The notes: a model not told the origin generated them from the letters alone. A DNA stretch of 64,000 nucleotides from Stigmatella aurantiaca (GCF_900109545.1 NZ_FOAP01000016.1:142076-206075); one strand, 5' to 3'; positions 53,105 to 61,612 are shown, counted from the stretch's first letter. Made by a program: numbers and translations.

Positions 53105-54295
53105 CTACCGCTCCCGCTGCCGCCCGTGGCGCTCGTTGAGGTATTGGTACTTGCCCCCCGCGCGCGTATAGGCGTCCTGGACAAGCCCCTGGAAGGTGTC
53201 CGTACCGAAAACGCCCCGGCACGAGGAATCCGCGACATCGAGCAGCATGGGAAAGCCCCGTCTGGGATGGATGAGGCTGTCGGCCATCACGATGTGTGCC
53301 GCGACGTGCACATATTCCCGGTGTGCGAAGAAGAGACAGGGGGGCGCGTTCGCGGAGGACCGGAAGAGGCCAATGAGGATGTCCCGGCAATAGTTCCTCA
53401 CGAAATCGAGAACCTCGCTCCGGATCTCCTCGCTGGGATAGCTCCACCGCTCGACGAAGTAGGCGCTGTCGGACTCCAACGTCCGGATGATGGCGTATTC
53501 ACCCGCCAGGAGCGCGTGCCCGAGCGTCAGGTATCCCCGCTCCTCCATGGCATGGGGAACGAAGACGAACTTCTTGTGCTCTCCGATGAGCTTGCGCAGC
53601 ATCTTGAGCGAGGCCTTGAGCAGGCGGGGATAGCCAGAGCCCGAGAGCAGCTCCCGGGTGCAGGGGTTTCCCTGGCCGACGCGCCACTCCGCCTGGGCCT
53701 TGTCCAAGAGGATGGCCCGCTCGGCGTAGTCCCGCAGTCCCCGGCGCGCCAGCATGGACAGATTGTCGCGGCGCCCCATACCCGAGCGCTCGTGACGCTC
53801 ACTCATGCACTCCATGGCCGACCGGACCGGATCCTCGTCCCCCGTGGCCAGCTTCTTGCGAAAAAGCCGCTGGGAGAACGTGCCGGACGTTCCGCCATAG
53901 CCCACGACGGCGACCCCCAGCTGGGTGATTCCCAGAGGCAAGCTGTCATGGGAGGCCACGATGCTGGTCACGGCCTCGACCCGGCCTGGGAACAACAACG
54001 CCTCGAAGACCGTCCGAAGCCGCTTCTCGCTGGCCGGGTAGACCCCCGCCACGTCGAGCTTCGTGTGCTCCTTGAGGTTGCGAAGGATCCCCGTGCGGAC
54101 CGTCGCCTGGATGGCCTCCTCGGCGGTCGCCGAGCTGGAGACCTGGGCGTGGATGCCGTCGATCAGTTTTTCAATGTCGAGCCCGATCGACCAGGTGTCG
54201 AGATCGAGCGTGGTTTCCAAGTCTTCATCGAAGCCCGACCGGTAGTCATCGTCTCCGATGAAGCGCCCCTGCCCCGCTGTGACACCACGCGCCAT
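53105..54295 (-). CDS. Unrecognised protein, possible NurA-type partner of HerA
   Basis: 396 residues. No firm family. It has DSLPLGITQLGVAVVGYGG near 130, RRGLRDYAERAILLDKAQAEW (about 195-215) and KFVFVPHAMEERGYLTLGHALL near 260. These loosely resemble NurA nuclease blocks (acidic DS/DG motif, an LLD segment, a GHALL turn) but the classical residues are not certain. Because it stands 3 bp before the HerA gene, a nuclease role is attractive. No membrane segment or signal peptide. Operon gene 4 of 7. Confidence 0.6.
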   Translation of the reverse strand: MARGVTAGQGRFIGDDDYRSGFDEDLETTLDLDTWSIGLDIEKLIDGIHAQVSSSATAEEAIQATVRTGILRNLKEHTKLDVAGVYPASEKRLRTVFEALLFPGRVEAVTSIVASHDSLPLGITQLGVAVVGYGGTSGTFSQRLFRKKLATGDEDPVRSAMECMSERHERSGMGRRDNLSMLARRGLRDYAERAILLDKAQAEWRVGQGNPCTRELLSGSGYPRLLKASLKMLRKLIGEHKKFVFVPHAMEERGYLTLGHALLAGEYAIIRTLESDSAYFVERWSYPSEEIRSEVLDFVRNYCRDILIGLFRSSANAPPCLFFAHREYVHVAAHIVMADSLIHPRRGFPMLLDVADSSCRGVFGTDTFQGLVQDAYTRAGGKYQYLNERHGRQRER

Positions 54296-54297
54296 GC

Positions 54298-55032
54298 TCA
54301 GTCACGCTCCTCATCATTCGGTACACACGTCAGGAAAGGACGCCGTGAAGGTTGCTCCAACAACAGCCACCGCGCGTAGGTCCGCGCTTCCTTTGCCGGC
54401 AGCCCGAAGCGGGAGATCAGGCTGGCCTCCAACTCCTCCCGCCTCCCGTGACTGAGCAGCGGGAGGAGCTCCTGCCGGGGCGCCAACAACTCGAAGGCGA
54501 GCCGGTCTGCGCGCTGCTCCGACTCCATCACCTGCCCCGTGCGAGGTTTTCCCTCGCCGTTGCGGTCCATGAAGTTGGTCGGGACGCGGTAGGGAACGCG
54601 TTCGAATACGCAGAACAACTGTTCAGCGACGGAGGGGGTCTGGGTACCGTCCAGCACCGGAAGGATGCTCTGCCCCCACCCCCCTATCGCCCGTTGCCGG
54701 GGTTGAAGATGGTCGAGGACGAAGTGGGCCACCTCGTGCGCCAACGTGAAACGCTGCTCGTCGGCCGGGTCCGTGCTGTTCAGGAAGAGCACGGCCACCC
54801 CGGATTGGGCCACGGTGAACCCATGCTTAAGGCCATTCGTTTCCATGAGTCCCCCGTGCGCGCGTTTGTGAGACACCAGCCACTCCAGCCCCTTCTGGGG
54901 AGTGAGTTCGGGCACAGGCACCACGGTGATCGGTAACGCCAGGGGAATGTCCTCCGCCAAGTCCCTGGGAAAGACGGTGGAGGCGGGCAGGCCGCAATCC
55001 TTCACGGCTTCTTGCAGCCAGCCCTCACTCAT
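54298..55032 (-). CDS. ImmA/IrrE-family zinc metalloprotease-like protein
   Basis: 244 residues. The zinc motif HEVAH (residues 99-103) stands in FTLAHEVAHFVLDHL, as in ImmA/IrrE (COG2856). A SEQRADRLAFELLAP segment near 175 carries the third ligand (Glu/Asp). Such proteases cleave HTH-type repressors after DNA damage or phage signals. The ATG overlaps the stop of the upstream HTH-like gene (ATGA), the usual coupling of ImmA with its repressor substrate. Operon gene 3 of 7. Confidence 0.83.
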   Translation of the reverse strand: MSEGWLQEAVKDCGLPASTVFPRDLAEDIPLALPITVVPVPELTPQKGLEWLVSHKRAHGGLMETNGLKHGFTVAQSGVAVLFLNSTDPADEQRFTLAHEVAHFVLDHLQPRQRAIGGWGQSILPVLDGTQTPSVAEQLFCVFERVPYRVPTNFMDRNGEGKPRTGQVMESEQRADRLAFELLAPRQELLPLLSHGRREELEASLISRFGLPAKEARTYARWLLLEQPSRRPFLTCVPNDEERD

Positions 55033-55406
55033 GTGTCCGTCCCGTCATCCTGGGAGTGGTCTCGCGCCGCCAGCAGATAGGAGTCATCGCGCACGGAGGT
55101 CCGTCCATTCTCGACCGAGGGGAGCCTGTCCAATACCTCGACCCGCCTGAGCACCGCCGCGAGCCGGCGAGGATCCACGGCGAAACGTTCTCCGATCATA
55201 CGCAAATGCTCGGCGAAACGCCCCTGCTCGGGACGGCGGCACAGGGAGAGTTCATCGAGCACCGTCAGGGAGCAGCCCAGCATCGCGGCAAGCTCCTCGG
55301 CGGATTTGCCCTCGTGCTTGCGGTATTGCGCGAAGACGTAGGCAAGCGACGCGGGGTCCTCCGCGCTGCGTTCAGCCGCGGCCTTGAGCCAATCAGGCGC
55401 CGTCAT
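55029..55406 (-). CDS. Small HTH-like regulatory protein
   Basis: 125 residues. Residues 25-65 look like a helix-turn-helix (GKSAEELAAMLGCSLTVLDEL), followed by helices (FAEHLRMIGERFAVDPRRLAAVLRR). It may be the repressor cleaved by the ImmA-like protease next to it. AAAGGAGGACTCAG is an excellent ribosome site. Its start overlaps the sigma-factor gene by 14 bp. Operon gene 2 of 7. Confidence 0.6.
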   Translation of the reverse strand: MTAPDWLKAAAERSAEDPASLAYVFAQYRKHEGKSAEELAAMLGCSLTVLDELSLCRRPEQGRFAEHLRMIGERFAVDPRRLAAVLRRVEVLDRLPSVENGRTSVRDDSYLLAARDHSQDDGTDT

Positions 55407-56001
55407 CTGAGTCCTCCTTTCCGAAGAAACGTTCCAACAGCTTCATGAGGCGATCCCGATGCCGCTTCACCTCTAACCGGCGGTCTTCCTTGGACATCGG
55501 AGGCAACCGCAAGGCCTTCGCCAGCTCCTCGGTCGAGCTCTCCCCTGTCAGCACCAGCCGGAGCATGGCCTGGTCCTGCTCACTCAGAACCTTCCCCTTC
55601 TCCAGCAATTCCACGATTTGACGCACCCGCGCAGAGGTTTCCATCCTCTCCACTGGATCGTTCGGAGTCCTCAGCAAGAGTTCGACATCGCCCTGCTTTT
55701 TTTCTCGCTGGGCCTGCGCCTGAACGGAGCGAAACCGGTCCGCCGCCTTATGTTTGGCCACCCCCATGATGTAGGTGAAAGGGTGAACCTTCCGGGGGTC
55801 ATAGCGCTCCGGCTGTTTGCGGTAAGCCAGGACCGCCTCGAGGGCGGCATCGCGGGCGACATCGATGTCGTAGCCAAGCCCCTCCAGCTTCTTCGCGAGC
55901 CGCTCCATGTACATCGGGAAAACGTCGTAATAGGCCAGCGGATCGCCCTCCAGCAGCCGCTGGTGCAAGACCATTTCTGCTTCCGGTGATGGATTGCGCA
56001 T
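55393..56001 (-). CDS. Sigma-70 family (ECF-like) factor
   Basis: 202 residues. Region 2 is seen as LLEGDPLAYYDVFPMYMERLAKKL, VARDAALEAVLAY and PFTYIMGVAKHKAADRFRS (residues 12-90); region 4 is weaker (LSEQDQAMLRLVLTGESSTEELAKAL, about 134-160). The C-terminus is very basic (KRHRDRLMKLLERFFGKE). First gene of the operon; it may direct transcription of the operon itself or of stress genes. The ATG at 56001 is preceded by GAGGAGGAGGGG; an in-frame ATG at 56046 lies within a palindrome. Confidence 0.72.
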   Translation of the reverse strand: MRNPSPEAEMVLHQRLLEGDPLAYYDVFPMYMERLAKKLEGLGYDIDVARDAALEAVLAYRKQPERYDPRKVHPFTYIMGVAKHKAADRFRSVQAQAQREKKQGDVELLLRTPNDPVERMETSARVRQIVELLEKGKVLSEQDQAMLRLVLTGESSTEELAKALRLPPMSKEDRRLEVKRHRDRLMKLLERFFGKEDSDDGA

Positions 56002-56031
56002 CCCCTCCTCCTCGCCAGGACGTGGCCGCTC

Positions 56032-56046
56032 ATGCATCCGATGCAT
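56032..56046. promoter_or_regulatory. ATGCAT-CCG-ATGCAT palindrome, operator candidate
   Basis: Perfect 6-bp arms (each itself a palindrome) with a 3-bp spacer, ending 31 bp upstream of the sigma-factor ATG at 56001. Good position for a repressor, perhaps the HTH-like protein encoded by the same operon. Confidence 0.5.
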
Positions 56047-56143
56047 CTCACCCGGTTCTTCGATGCAGCGCCGTGGAGTTCGACAAGCGCATGGCGTGTG
56101 ACATGACGTTCAAGGTTGGCTCATCCCGCCCTCCGATTCCTCT

Positions 56144-56156
56144 CCCCCTTTGGGGG
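56144..56156. promoter_or_regulatory. C5-TTT-G5 palindrome upstream of the operon
   Basis: CCCCC-TTT-GGGGG, very like the site at 50863-50876. The pair frames the seven-gene operon and may bind the same regulator. Confidence 0.35.
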
Positions 56157-56279
56157 TATTGACAACCGCACGCCATCCCATCCAGCCGGATAAAAGCGAG
56201 GGCCGCGGCGAACTCGGGCTTCTGGCCACGAACCTTTTCCTGAAGGCACGGCATGACGCCGGGCCATCCCGAGGGGTTC

Positions 56280-57083
56280 ATGACGACATTGCGTTGCCAC
56301 ATCGCCACCACCCAGCAGCAGCTCGACGATGCGCTGCGCGTGCGCTGGGAGGTCTTCGGCAAGGAGCTGGAACTGCTCGAGCGCACAGCCCACGCCGTGC
56401 CCCGGGAGAACAATGGCTTCGATACCCTGGCGACCACCGCGCACGTCCTCGTCTACGCGGATGACGTGCCCGTGGCCACCGCCCGCCTGTTGCTGCCCAA
56501 CCCCGAGGTGGCCCGTGCCACGGGGAGCCGGCTGGGCATCGATCTGGAGACCAAGGTGGACCTGTCGGAACTGGGGGGCCCGGGCCTGGTGTTCGCCGAG
56601 ACCACCCGCTTCTGCATCCTCAAGGACTGGCGCCACTCCGCGGTCCTCATGTGGCTGTACGCCGGGCTCCATCAGGAGAGCCGCCGCCGGGGGGTGACGC
56701 ACTGGATCGCCTCCGCGAACACGGAGACGGACTCGGCCGAGGACGCGCACATCCTCTTCCAGGTGGCCGCCTACCAGGGCCTGCTCAGCACCCGGTGGCG
56801 CGCGCGGACGCTCACCTGCCCCAGGGCCCCGGAGGCGCCGGCCGCGCCCTTCTATACCCCCGAGCAGAGAGCGCACGCCCGGCAGGGGCGGTTCGAAGGA
56901 TTGGGCCTTCCCCCCGTGTTGTCTCTTTTCTCCGGCAAGCTGGGCGCGCGGTTCATCGCCGAGCCCCTCTACGACGCGCGCTTCCGCCGCTTCTCCCTGC
57001 CGCTCGTCTCAGCGCTCCAGGATGTTCCCACCAGCACGCAGAAGTTCTTCGACAAGATGACCGCCCGCGCCTCGCGCGGTTGA
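56280..57083 (+). CDS. LuxI/FeeM-like acyltransferase (GNAT fold)
   Basis: 267 residues. Like AHL and N-acyl amino-acid synthases it has RVRWEVFGKELELLE at the start (early Arg and Trp/Phe), a DTLATTAHVLV segment, ATARLLLP, and the AETTRFCI block, which stands where LuxI has its E..R. It probably moves an acyl group from acyl-ACP or acyl-CoA to an amine, making an N-acylated small molecule, perhaps a signal. CCGAGGGGTTC precedes the ATG at 56280. It is followed after 89 bp by a diiron-type oxidase gene and faces a LuxR-type gene. Confidence 0.72.
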   Translation: MTTLRCHIATTQQQLDDALRVRWEVFGKELELLERTAHAVPRENNGFDTLATTAHVLVYADDVPVATARLLLPNPEVARATGSRLGIDLETKVDLSELGGPGLVFAETTRFCILKDWRHSAVLMWLYAGLHQESRRRGVTHWIASANTETDSAEDAHILFQVAAYQGLLSTRWRARTLTCPRAPEAPAAPFYTPEQRAHARQGRFEGLGLPPVLSLFSGKLGARFIAEPLYDARFRRFSLPLVSALQDVPTSTQKFFDKMTARASRG

Positions 57084-57172
57084 GCCGCGCCGCTCGCGCC
57101 CGAATCCCCCTTCCCACCCACTTCAAATCAGCACCCACGGTCCCCCTCCCGGGGCCCGGACAGGAGACGTCC

Positions 57173-57880
57173 ATGAACCCGCACACCGAATCCCCCTTCA
57201 CGATGAACTGGATCACCGCCCTGGAGCACGAGGCGCGCACGCTGCTCGAGGAGCTGGACGCGCACCCCGAGGCGCGGCGGCTCTTCGACGGCAGCATCGA
57301 CAAGGACCGCTACGTCCACTATCTCCTCCAGACGTTCCACTACGCGCGGTGGACCACGCCTCTGTTGGCCGAGGCGGGCCGGCGCATGAAGCGCCTGGGC
57401 CTGCACCCCCAGTTGGGGGAGCTGCTCCTGCAGAAGGCCGCCGAGGAGCGCGGGCATGAGCGCTGGCTGCTGGCAGACCTGAGGAACCTGGGCTGGCCGG
57501 CCGGGCGCGTCGAGCGGCAGACGCCCACCCCCGCGGTCGCCGCCTATGTCGCCTGGAACCGCTTCACCTCGCGCTGCGGCCGGCCCGAGGCGTTCCTGGG
57601 CACGGCTTATGTGCTGGAGTACCTGTCCGTGCACCGCGCCACCCAGTCGGTGGAGCGGATGCTCGCGGCCAACACCATTCCCAACATCCGCAAGGCCGTC
57701 ACCTTCCTGAAGGCGCACGGCACCGCGGATGAGGGGCACGTGGAGGAGCTGACGTCGCTGCTGGGTCCCTTGCGAGACCGGGAGGAGCAGGCCGCGCTGC
57801 TGCTGTCCGCACGCACCACCCGTGTTCTCTACCTGGGCCTCTTCGTGGAGGCCCACGGGGACACGGCGCCTGTCTCCTGA
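57173..57880 (+). CDS. Heme-oxygenase-like diiron oxidase/oxygenase (HDO) superfamily protein
   Basis: 235 residues, an all-helical TenA/PqqC-like fold. Probable metal ligands: Glu in LEHEARTLLEEL, EERGHERW (about 91-97) and DEGHVEEL near 200; a HYLLQTFHYARWTTPLL helix lies near 49-65. HDOs such as UndA, SznF and BesC use a diiron centre for N-oxygenation, C-C cleavage or alkene formation. It sits after the acyltransferase gene and likely modifies its product. CAGGAGACGTCC precedes the ATG. Confidence 0.72.
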   Translation: MNPHTESPFTMNWITALEHEARTLLEELDAHPEARRLFDGSIDKDRYVHYLLQTFHYARWTTPLLAEAGRRMKRLGLHPQLGELLLQKAAEERGHERWLLADLRNLGWPAGRVERQTPTPAVAAYVAWNRFTSRCGRPEAFLGTAYVLEYLSVHRATQSVERMLAANTIPNIRKAVTFLKAHGTADEGHVEELTSLLGPLRDREEQAALLLSARTTRVLYLGLFVEAHGDTAPVS

Positions 57881-57912
57881 GGACGCCGTTCGCCGTCCAC
57901 TCCGCACTCAAG

Positions 57913-57957
57913 GGCGCCGGGGCGGGTCCTTCCTCAGGGAAGGCTCGCTCCGGCGCC
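57913..57957. terminator. Large hairpin between convergent genes
   Basis: GGCGCCGG and CCGGCGCC arms enclose an inner CCTTCC / GGAAGG stem. No T tract. It lies between genes converging from both sides and could serve both as transcription end. Confidence 0.5.
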
Positions 57958-57965
57958 GAAGGGGC

Positions 57966-59030
57966 TCAGGAACGCAGGGCCAGGGCGATGAGCCCAGACC
58001 GGTTCGGTACATTCAATCTCTTGTAAGCCGACTGGACGTGGTCCTTCGCCGTGTCCTCGGTGATACCGAGCTTGCTGGCGATCTCCTTATCCGTCAGCCC
58101 TTGCACCACCAGGGCCGCCGCCTCGAACTGTCTGGGCGTCAGGATCCGCCGCCATTGCTCGGGGATCGCATGGATCTCCTTCAGCCGTAACTCCCAGAGG
58201 CCGCGGCCATCGATGCGCTGCAGCCGGGTGAAGGACACCTCCAGGGCACTCATTCCCCGCTCCTCCCGCCACACGTGTGTGGAAGGAGTGAGGAGGACGC
58301 TGCCTGCCATGAGCGCATCCATCCGAGCCCGCCAGGCCCGAGGAATTCCCAGCTCGTCTCGATCAGAGCGCGAGGGAAACCAGCGCGCCAACAAAGAGGT
58401 GACGGCTTCTGTCCGGAAGAATTCCCGCCACTGGGCATCCACCACGATGGCCGTGGCGCCCTCCTGGCGAAGCATCTCCTCCAGCAGTTGGTTGTGAGAG
58501 GACAGCGCATCGAATCGCGCGAAGTTCTGGAACGCCCCCGACAAGGCAGGCGTGAGCCCTTGCAACAAGCGCCGGCTCTCCACGGGGAAGGGGCTGGCTC
58601 GCTCCCGGTACAGCGCGAGCGCCCCACTGCCGAGCTGATGCCCGGAGACCATCAAGACCGCGAGGACATGCTTCAAGTTCAGGTGCGACTCCCGGCTGCG
58701 CCGGTGCGTCGCTGTCTCCACGAGCTTCTGGCCCCGAAGCATCTCTGTATCGCGCCAAGCAGTGTTGGGGCGCTGCGAGAGCCAGCGAAAGACGAAGTCC
58801 TCCTGGTACCACTGGTAATAACTCTGGAGGAAATGGCCTGTCGTGCTCGCCTTCCACTCAAACCCCGTGGGCAGGTCCGGGTGCATCCGGCAAAACGCCA
58901 CATGGTCCGCGTGAAAGAGCTTCGCCAGAAGCGACTCCGTGCGCTCTTGTAACTGAGCAAGGCTCTGGGACTCGAGCAGCCCGCACGTCAAGTCGAGAAA
59001 CGTCCGCTGCGGCAACCGGCTCATGGCCAC
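57966..59030 (-). CDS. LuxR-type transcriptional regulator
   Basis: 354 residues. The C-terminal LuxR HTH is clear (LTPRQFEAAALVVQGLTDKEIASKLGITEDTAKDHVQ, quoted here only as residues 290-330). The N-terminal two thirds look like a ligand-sensing (GAF/autoinducer-binding-like) domain. The GTG at 59030 has GGAG 6 bp upstream. It converges with the acyltransferase/HDO pair. It could sense their product or an unrelated signal. The N-terminus is longer than in AHL receptors (about 250 residues in all). Confidence 0.82.
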   Translation of the reverse strand: MAMSRLPQRTFLDLTCGLLESQSLAQLQERTESLLAKLFHADHVAFCRMHPDLPTGFEWKASTTGHFLQSYYQWYQEDFVFRWLSQRPNTAWRDTEMLRGQKLVETATHRRSRESHLNLKHVLAVLMVSGHQLGSGALALYRERASPFPVESRRLLQGLTPALSGAFQNFARFDALSSHNQLLEEMLRQEGATAIVVDAQWREFFRTEAVTSLLARWFPSRSDRDELGIPRAWRARMDALMAGSVLLTPSTHVWREERGMSALEVSFTRLQRIDGRGLWELRLKEIHAIPEQWRRILTPRQFEAAALVVQGLTDKEIASKLGITEDTAKDHVQSAYKRLNVPNRSGLIALALRS

Positions 59031-59180
59031 GGTTTCTCCATCGCCCGAGGCGTGAGACCCCCATGTCTCGCCTGGCCTTCAGAGAATATCGCGCAACGCT
59101 TCAAAGGCGGAAGGCCCCGGGCGCATCGGGGCCCCGGGCCTCGTGAACACTCCTGACTGGAATGTATGGTTAGACACGAA

Positions 59181-61268
59181 TTACCGGGGGATGGAGATGT
59201 CCAGCACCCTCCCCTGACGGCGGATCTTCAGGCGGAGCAGGGTCCCTGTGTTCCCGGCGACGCGTTCCTCCCACTCCCCGGGGGAGCCCCCCTTCGTCGG
59301 GGTGCCGTCGATCTCAAGGATCTCGTCGCCCTGGCGCAGTGCAGCGGCCCAAACGGGGGCGCCGTCTTCGAACGCGACGACCGGGAGGCCCGCCTCGTTG
59401 GACCAGGAGGCGATGAAGTCATCCGCCAGCACTTCACTGGTGGGCTCCGGAACGGGCTCGAGCAGGAGAGTGCCGAGCTCCACGTCTCCCTGGACATCGA
59501 TGTTGAAGAAGTGTCCCTGGAAGCCGGTCTCGGTAATCGCTACGCGCACGTTGCCTCTCAGCACCCCGCAGAGAGCAGCCTCGCCCTGCTCGTCCGCCGC
59601 GGCGTATTTCCACTCAAGGCGCTCTCCGTCCCGAAGTACGGGGGCTGCCAGGTGCGCGCGGGCCAGGGGCTGCCGGGTGCCGGCGTGGAGGAGCTTCGCG
59701 CGCACGCAGTTCCGGTGTGTGATGGGAACGGTGAGCTTCTGCTTCGAGCCAGGGGTGACCTCCACCTCGGCCTCACCGCCCCCCTCCGCGACGCGGAATG
59801 TGAGGCGGTAGCGCCCAGCGGGCAGCCGGGAGAAGAAGCTGGGGACTCCCCGGTTGAACACGCGCCTCCCAGGGGGGGCAAGCGGCTCCAGGAGCCAGAC
59901 GGACTCAGGGGAGGAACGGTAGGGGATGCCCTCGATGCGCGCCTCGATTTCCGCCGAGGGAAACACCCAGCGCGCGGGGCCGGGGGGGGTAACCCGGAAG
60001 GTTCCAGCCTGGGGCCAGTCGGGAAGGGAGAGCGTGCAGGGCCTGAGAGGGACCTGCCCGAACACCGCCACCCCGTTCGTGTTCGTCGTGGCCAGCCGCT
60101 CTTCTCCGCCCTCTCCCTCACAGGTGGCCAGGACAAACCTCTGATTGAGGGGCTGTCCCGCATCGTCCACGACGGTGACGGTCAGGGTGGAGGACTCGAG
60201 GGAGAAGTCCACGCGCCCGGTCTTGCCTTCCTCCAAGTGGACGGTGCGAGACCTCACCGGCCCCTTGCCCTGCTGAAGCTCCACCGTCACCTCTCCGCCC
60301 GTGAGCCCCTCGAAGAGGGCCGTACCACGCTCATCCAGCGACAGGGTCTGCTCCGGTCCATCCTGGGAGACGCGGAGGGTGGTGTCGCCCCACTGCTCCT
60401 GCGAGCCACGGACCTTGACGAGCAATGCCGCCGCGGGCAGGAGCACCAGCCCCGTGTTGTCCACATTCACGGTCGACAGGGCGATGCGACGCTCGACCGG
60501 GCCGTATCCCGGGGCCGACGCAAACAGGACGTAGTCGTCACAGTCGATGCGCTCCAAGGTGAAGTTCCCTTCGGGGGTGAGTGGGAGCTCGACGCCTGGC
60601 GCTTCCGGCGCGTCCTCCATGTCCGTGTCGTCCGCAGGAGGTGCTGGCAGGCCGAAGGTGCGTTCGAGGGCCTCGTACTCCGGACCTGAAATCCAGAGCC
60701 TGGCCCCCCGGGGAACCTTGCCCTGGGGGTCAATGAGTCTCCCGCGAATCTCGCAGGCCTGGGAGATGTACAGCGATTCCTCCGTCGAGGAGGCATGCAC
60801 GTGTACGGAGCGCTTCATGCGGTCCCAGTCGGGATGATCGAGGGAGACCGCATAGGTAGCAAGCCGCAGTTCCTCGAAGAGGGCAATGCCCTGGCCATTG
60901 GTGAAAGCCTCCTTCCGGAAGCCCTCACGCTCGAGGATGACCCGGATTCCACTGAGCAGAGGAGACTCCTGCCAGGTCTTCTGGGGGAGAGGCGCCAGCT
61001 TCACCCTCAGGGTGGCGCGCGCGTACCGAGGCAGGGCCGCCTCTTCCTCCTCCAGAGCAGGCTCGGCCGGGAAGGGCGCTGGGGCGGAGGTGTCCGCGCC
61101 GAGGGGAGTGGGTTCGGTGCTGGGGGCGAGGTGGGAGGAGGACGCACCCGGGGGGGAGGGGCGCAGCCCCACGGGGGCAGGAGGAGGCTTCATCAGAGCC
61201 ACTCCCCAGGCCCAGACGCCCATCGCGGCCAGGAGGAGCCCCAAGACTGGGAAGAGTTTCCATCGCAT
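59181..61268 (-). CDS. Exported multi-domain beta-sandwich protein with C-terminal PDZ
   Basis: 695 residues. An N-terminal TM/signal anchor (MRWKLFPVLGLLLAAMGVWAW) is followed by a Pro/Glu-rich linker, several carboxypeptidase-regulatory-like (Ig-like) domains (GIALFEELRLATYAV, TALFEGLTGGEVTVEL, GVAVFGQVPLRPCTL) and a PDZ-like domain (WAAALRQGDEILEIDGTPT near 645). Such multi-domain proteins are common on myxobacterial surfaces. No enzymatic motif is seen. Start at 61268 gives the signal anchor; no clear ribosome site. Confidence 0.78.
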   Translation of the reverse strand: MRWKLFPVLGLLLAAMGVWAWGVALMKPPPAPVGLRPSPPGASSSHLAPSTEPTPLGADTSAPAPFPAEPALEEEEAALPRYARATLRVKLAPLPQKTWQESPLLSGIRVILEREGFRKEAFTNGQGIALFEELRLATYAVSLDHPDWDRMKRSVHVHASSTEESLYISQACEIRGRLIDPQGKVPRGARLWISGPEYEALERTFGLPAPPADDTDMEDAPEAPGVELPLTPEGNFTLERIDCDDYVLFASAPGYGPVERRIALSTVNVDNTGLVLLPAAALLVKVRGSQEQWGDTTLRVSQDGPEQTLSLDERGTALFEGLTGGEVTVELQQGKGPVRSRTVHLEEGKTGRVDFSLESSTLTVTVVDDAGQPLNQRFVLATCEGEGGEERLATTNTNGVAVFGQVPLRPCTLSLPDWPQAGTFRVTPPGPARWVFPSAEIEARIEGIPYRSSPESVWLLEPLAPPGRRVFNRGVPSFFSRLPAGRYRLTFRVAEGGGEAEVEVTPGSKQKLTVPITHRNCVRAKLLHAGTRQPLARAHLAAPVLRDGERLEWKYAAADEQGEAALCGVLRGNVRVAITETGFQGHFFNIDVQGDVELGTLLLEPVPEPTSEVLADDFIASWSNEAGLPVVAFEDGAPVWAAALRQGDEILEIDGTPTKGGSPGEWEERVAGNTGTLLRLKIRRQGRVLDISIPR

Positions 61269-61612
61269 CGGGGCTCATCAACGCAGAAGGGGCTCGGTCC
61301 GGTCTATTCGGTACTCGCCGCCCACGGGCTTGTCGTGCGCCCTCGGCGAATGGGGAATTGGGGCCACTCGCGTTCGTGAGCGGATTGCCCCTGCGGAGCC
61401 GTATGTGCCCCCAGTTTGCCCCTCCGGCGGCGCTTAAAACGGGCCGAGGCGGGACGGCGCAGGGAACGCTTCGGTGTGAACTCAAGGCGTGAGCCGGTCA
61501 CAGCACGGCCTGCTTGGGGTTTTGCTTTCGATCAGAGGTGCCAGGGCCGCCGCGTGGCGTCCGGCCATCTTCTGGACAGGGGCCCTTCGCAGGTGCACAT
61601 ACACCTACACCA
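61269..61612. other. Intergenic region carrying repeat copy A
   Basis: Apart from the repeat at 61403-61504 nothing is recognised. No convincing promoter for the transglycosylase gene was found. Confidence 0.4.
61403..61504. repeat. Dispersed repeat, copy A
   Basis: It begins ATGTGCCCCCAGTTTG and ends in a segment ending GAGCCGGTCACAGC. The last 23 bp (61482-61504) are identical to 63506-63528. Between them the copies differ by insertion and substitutions. Confidence 0.7.

Noticed and set aside
51869..54379. Open frame of 836 codons on the plus strand over HerA and its partner
   Set aside because: A shadow frame: the minus strand carries Walker motifs and coupled starts.
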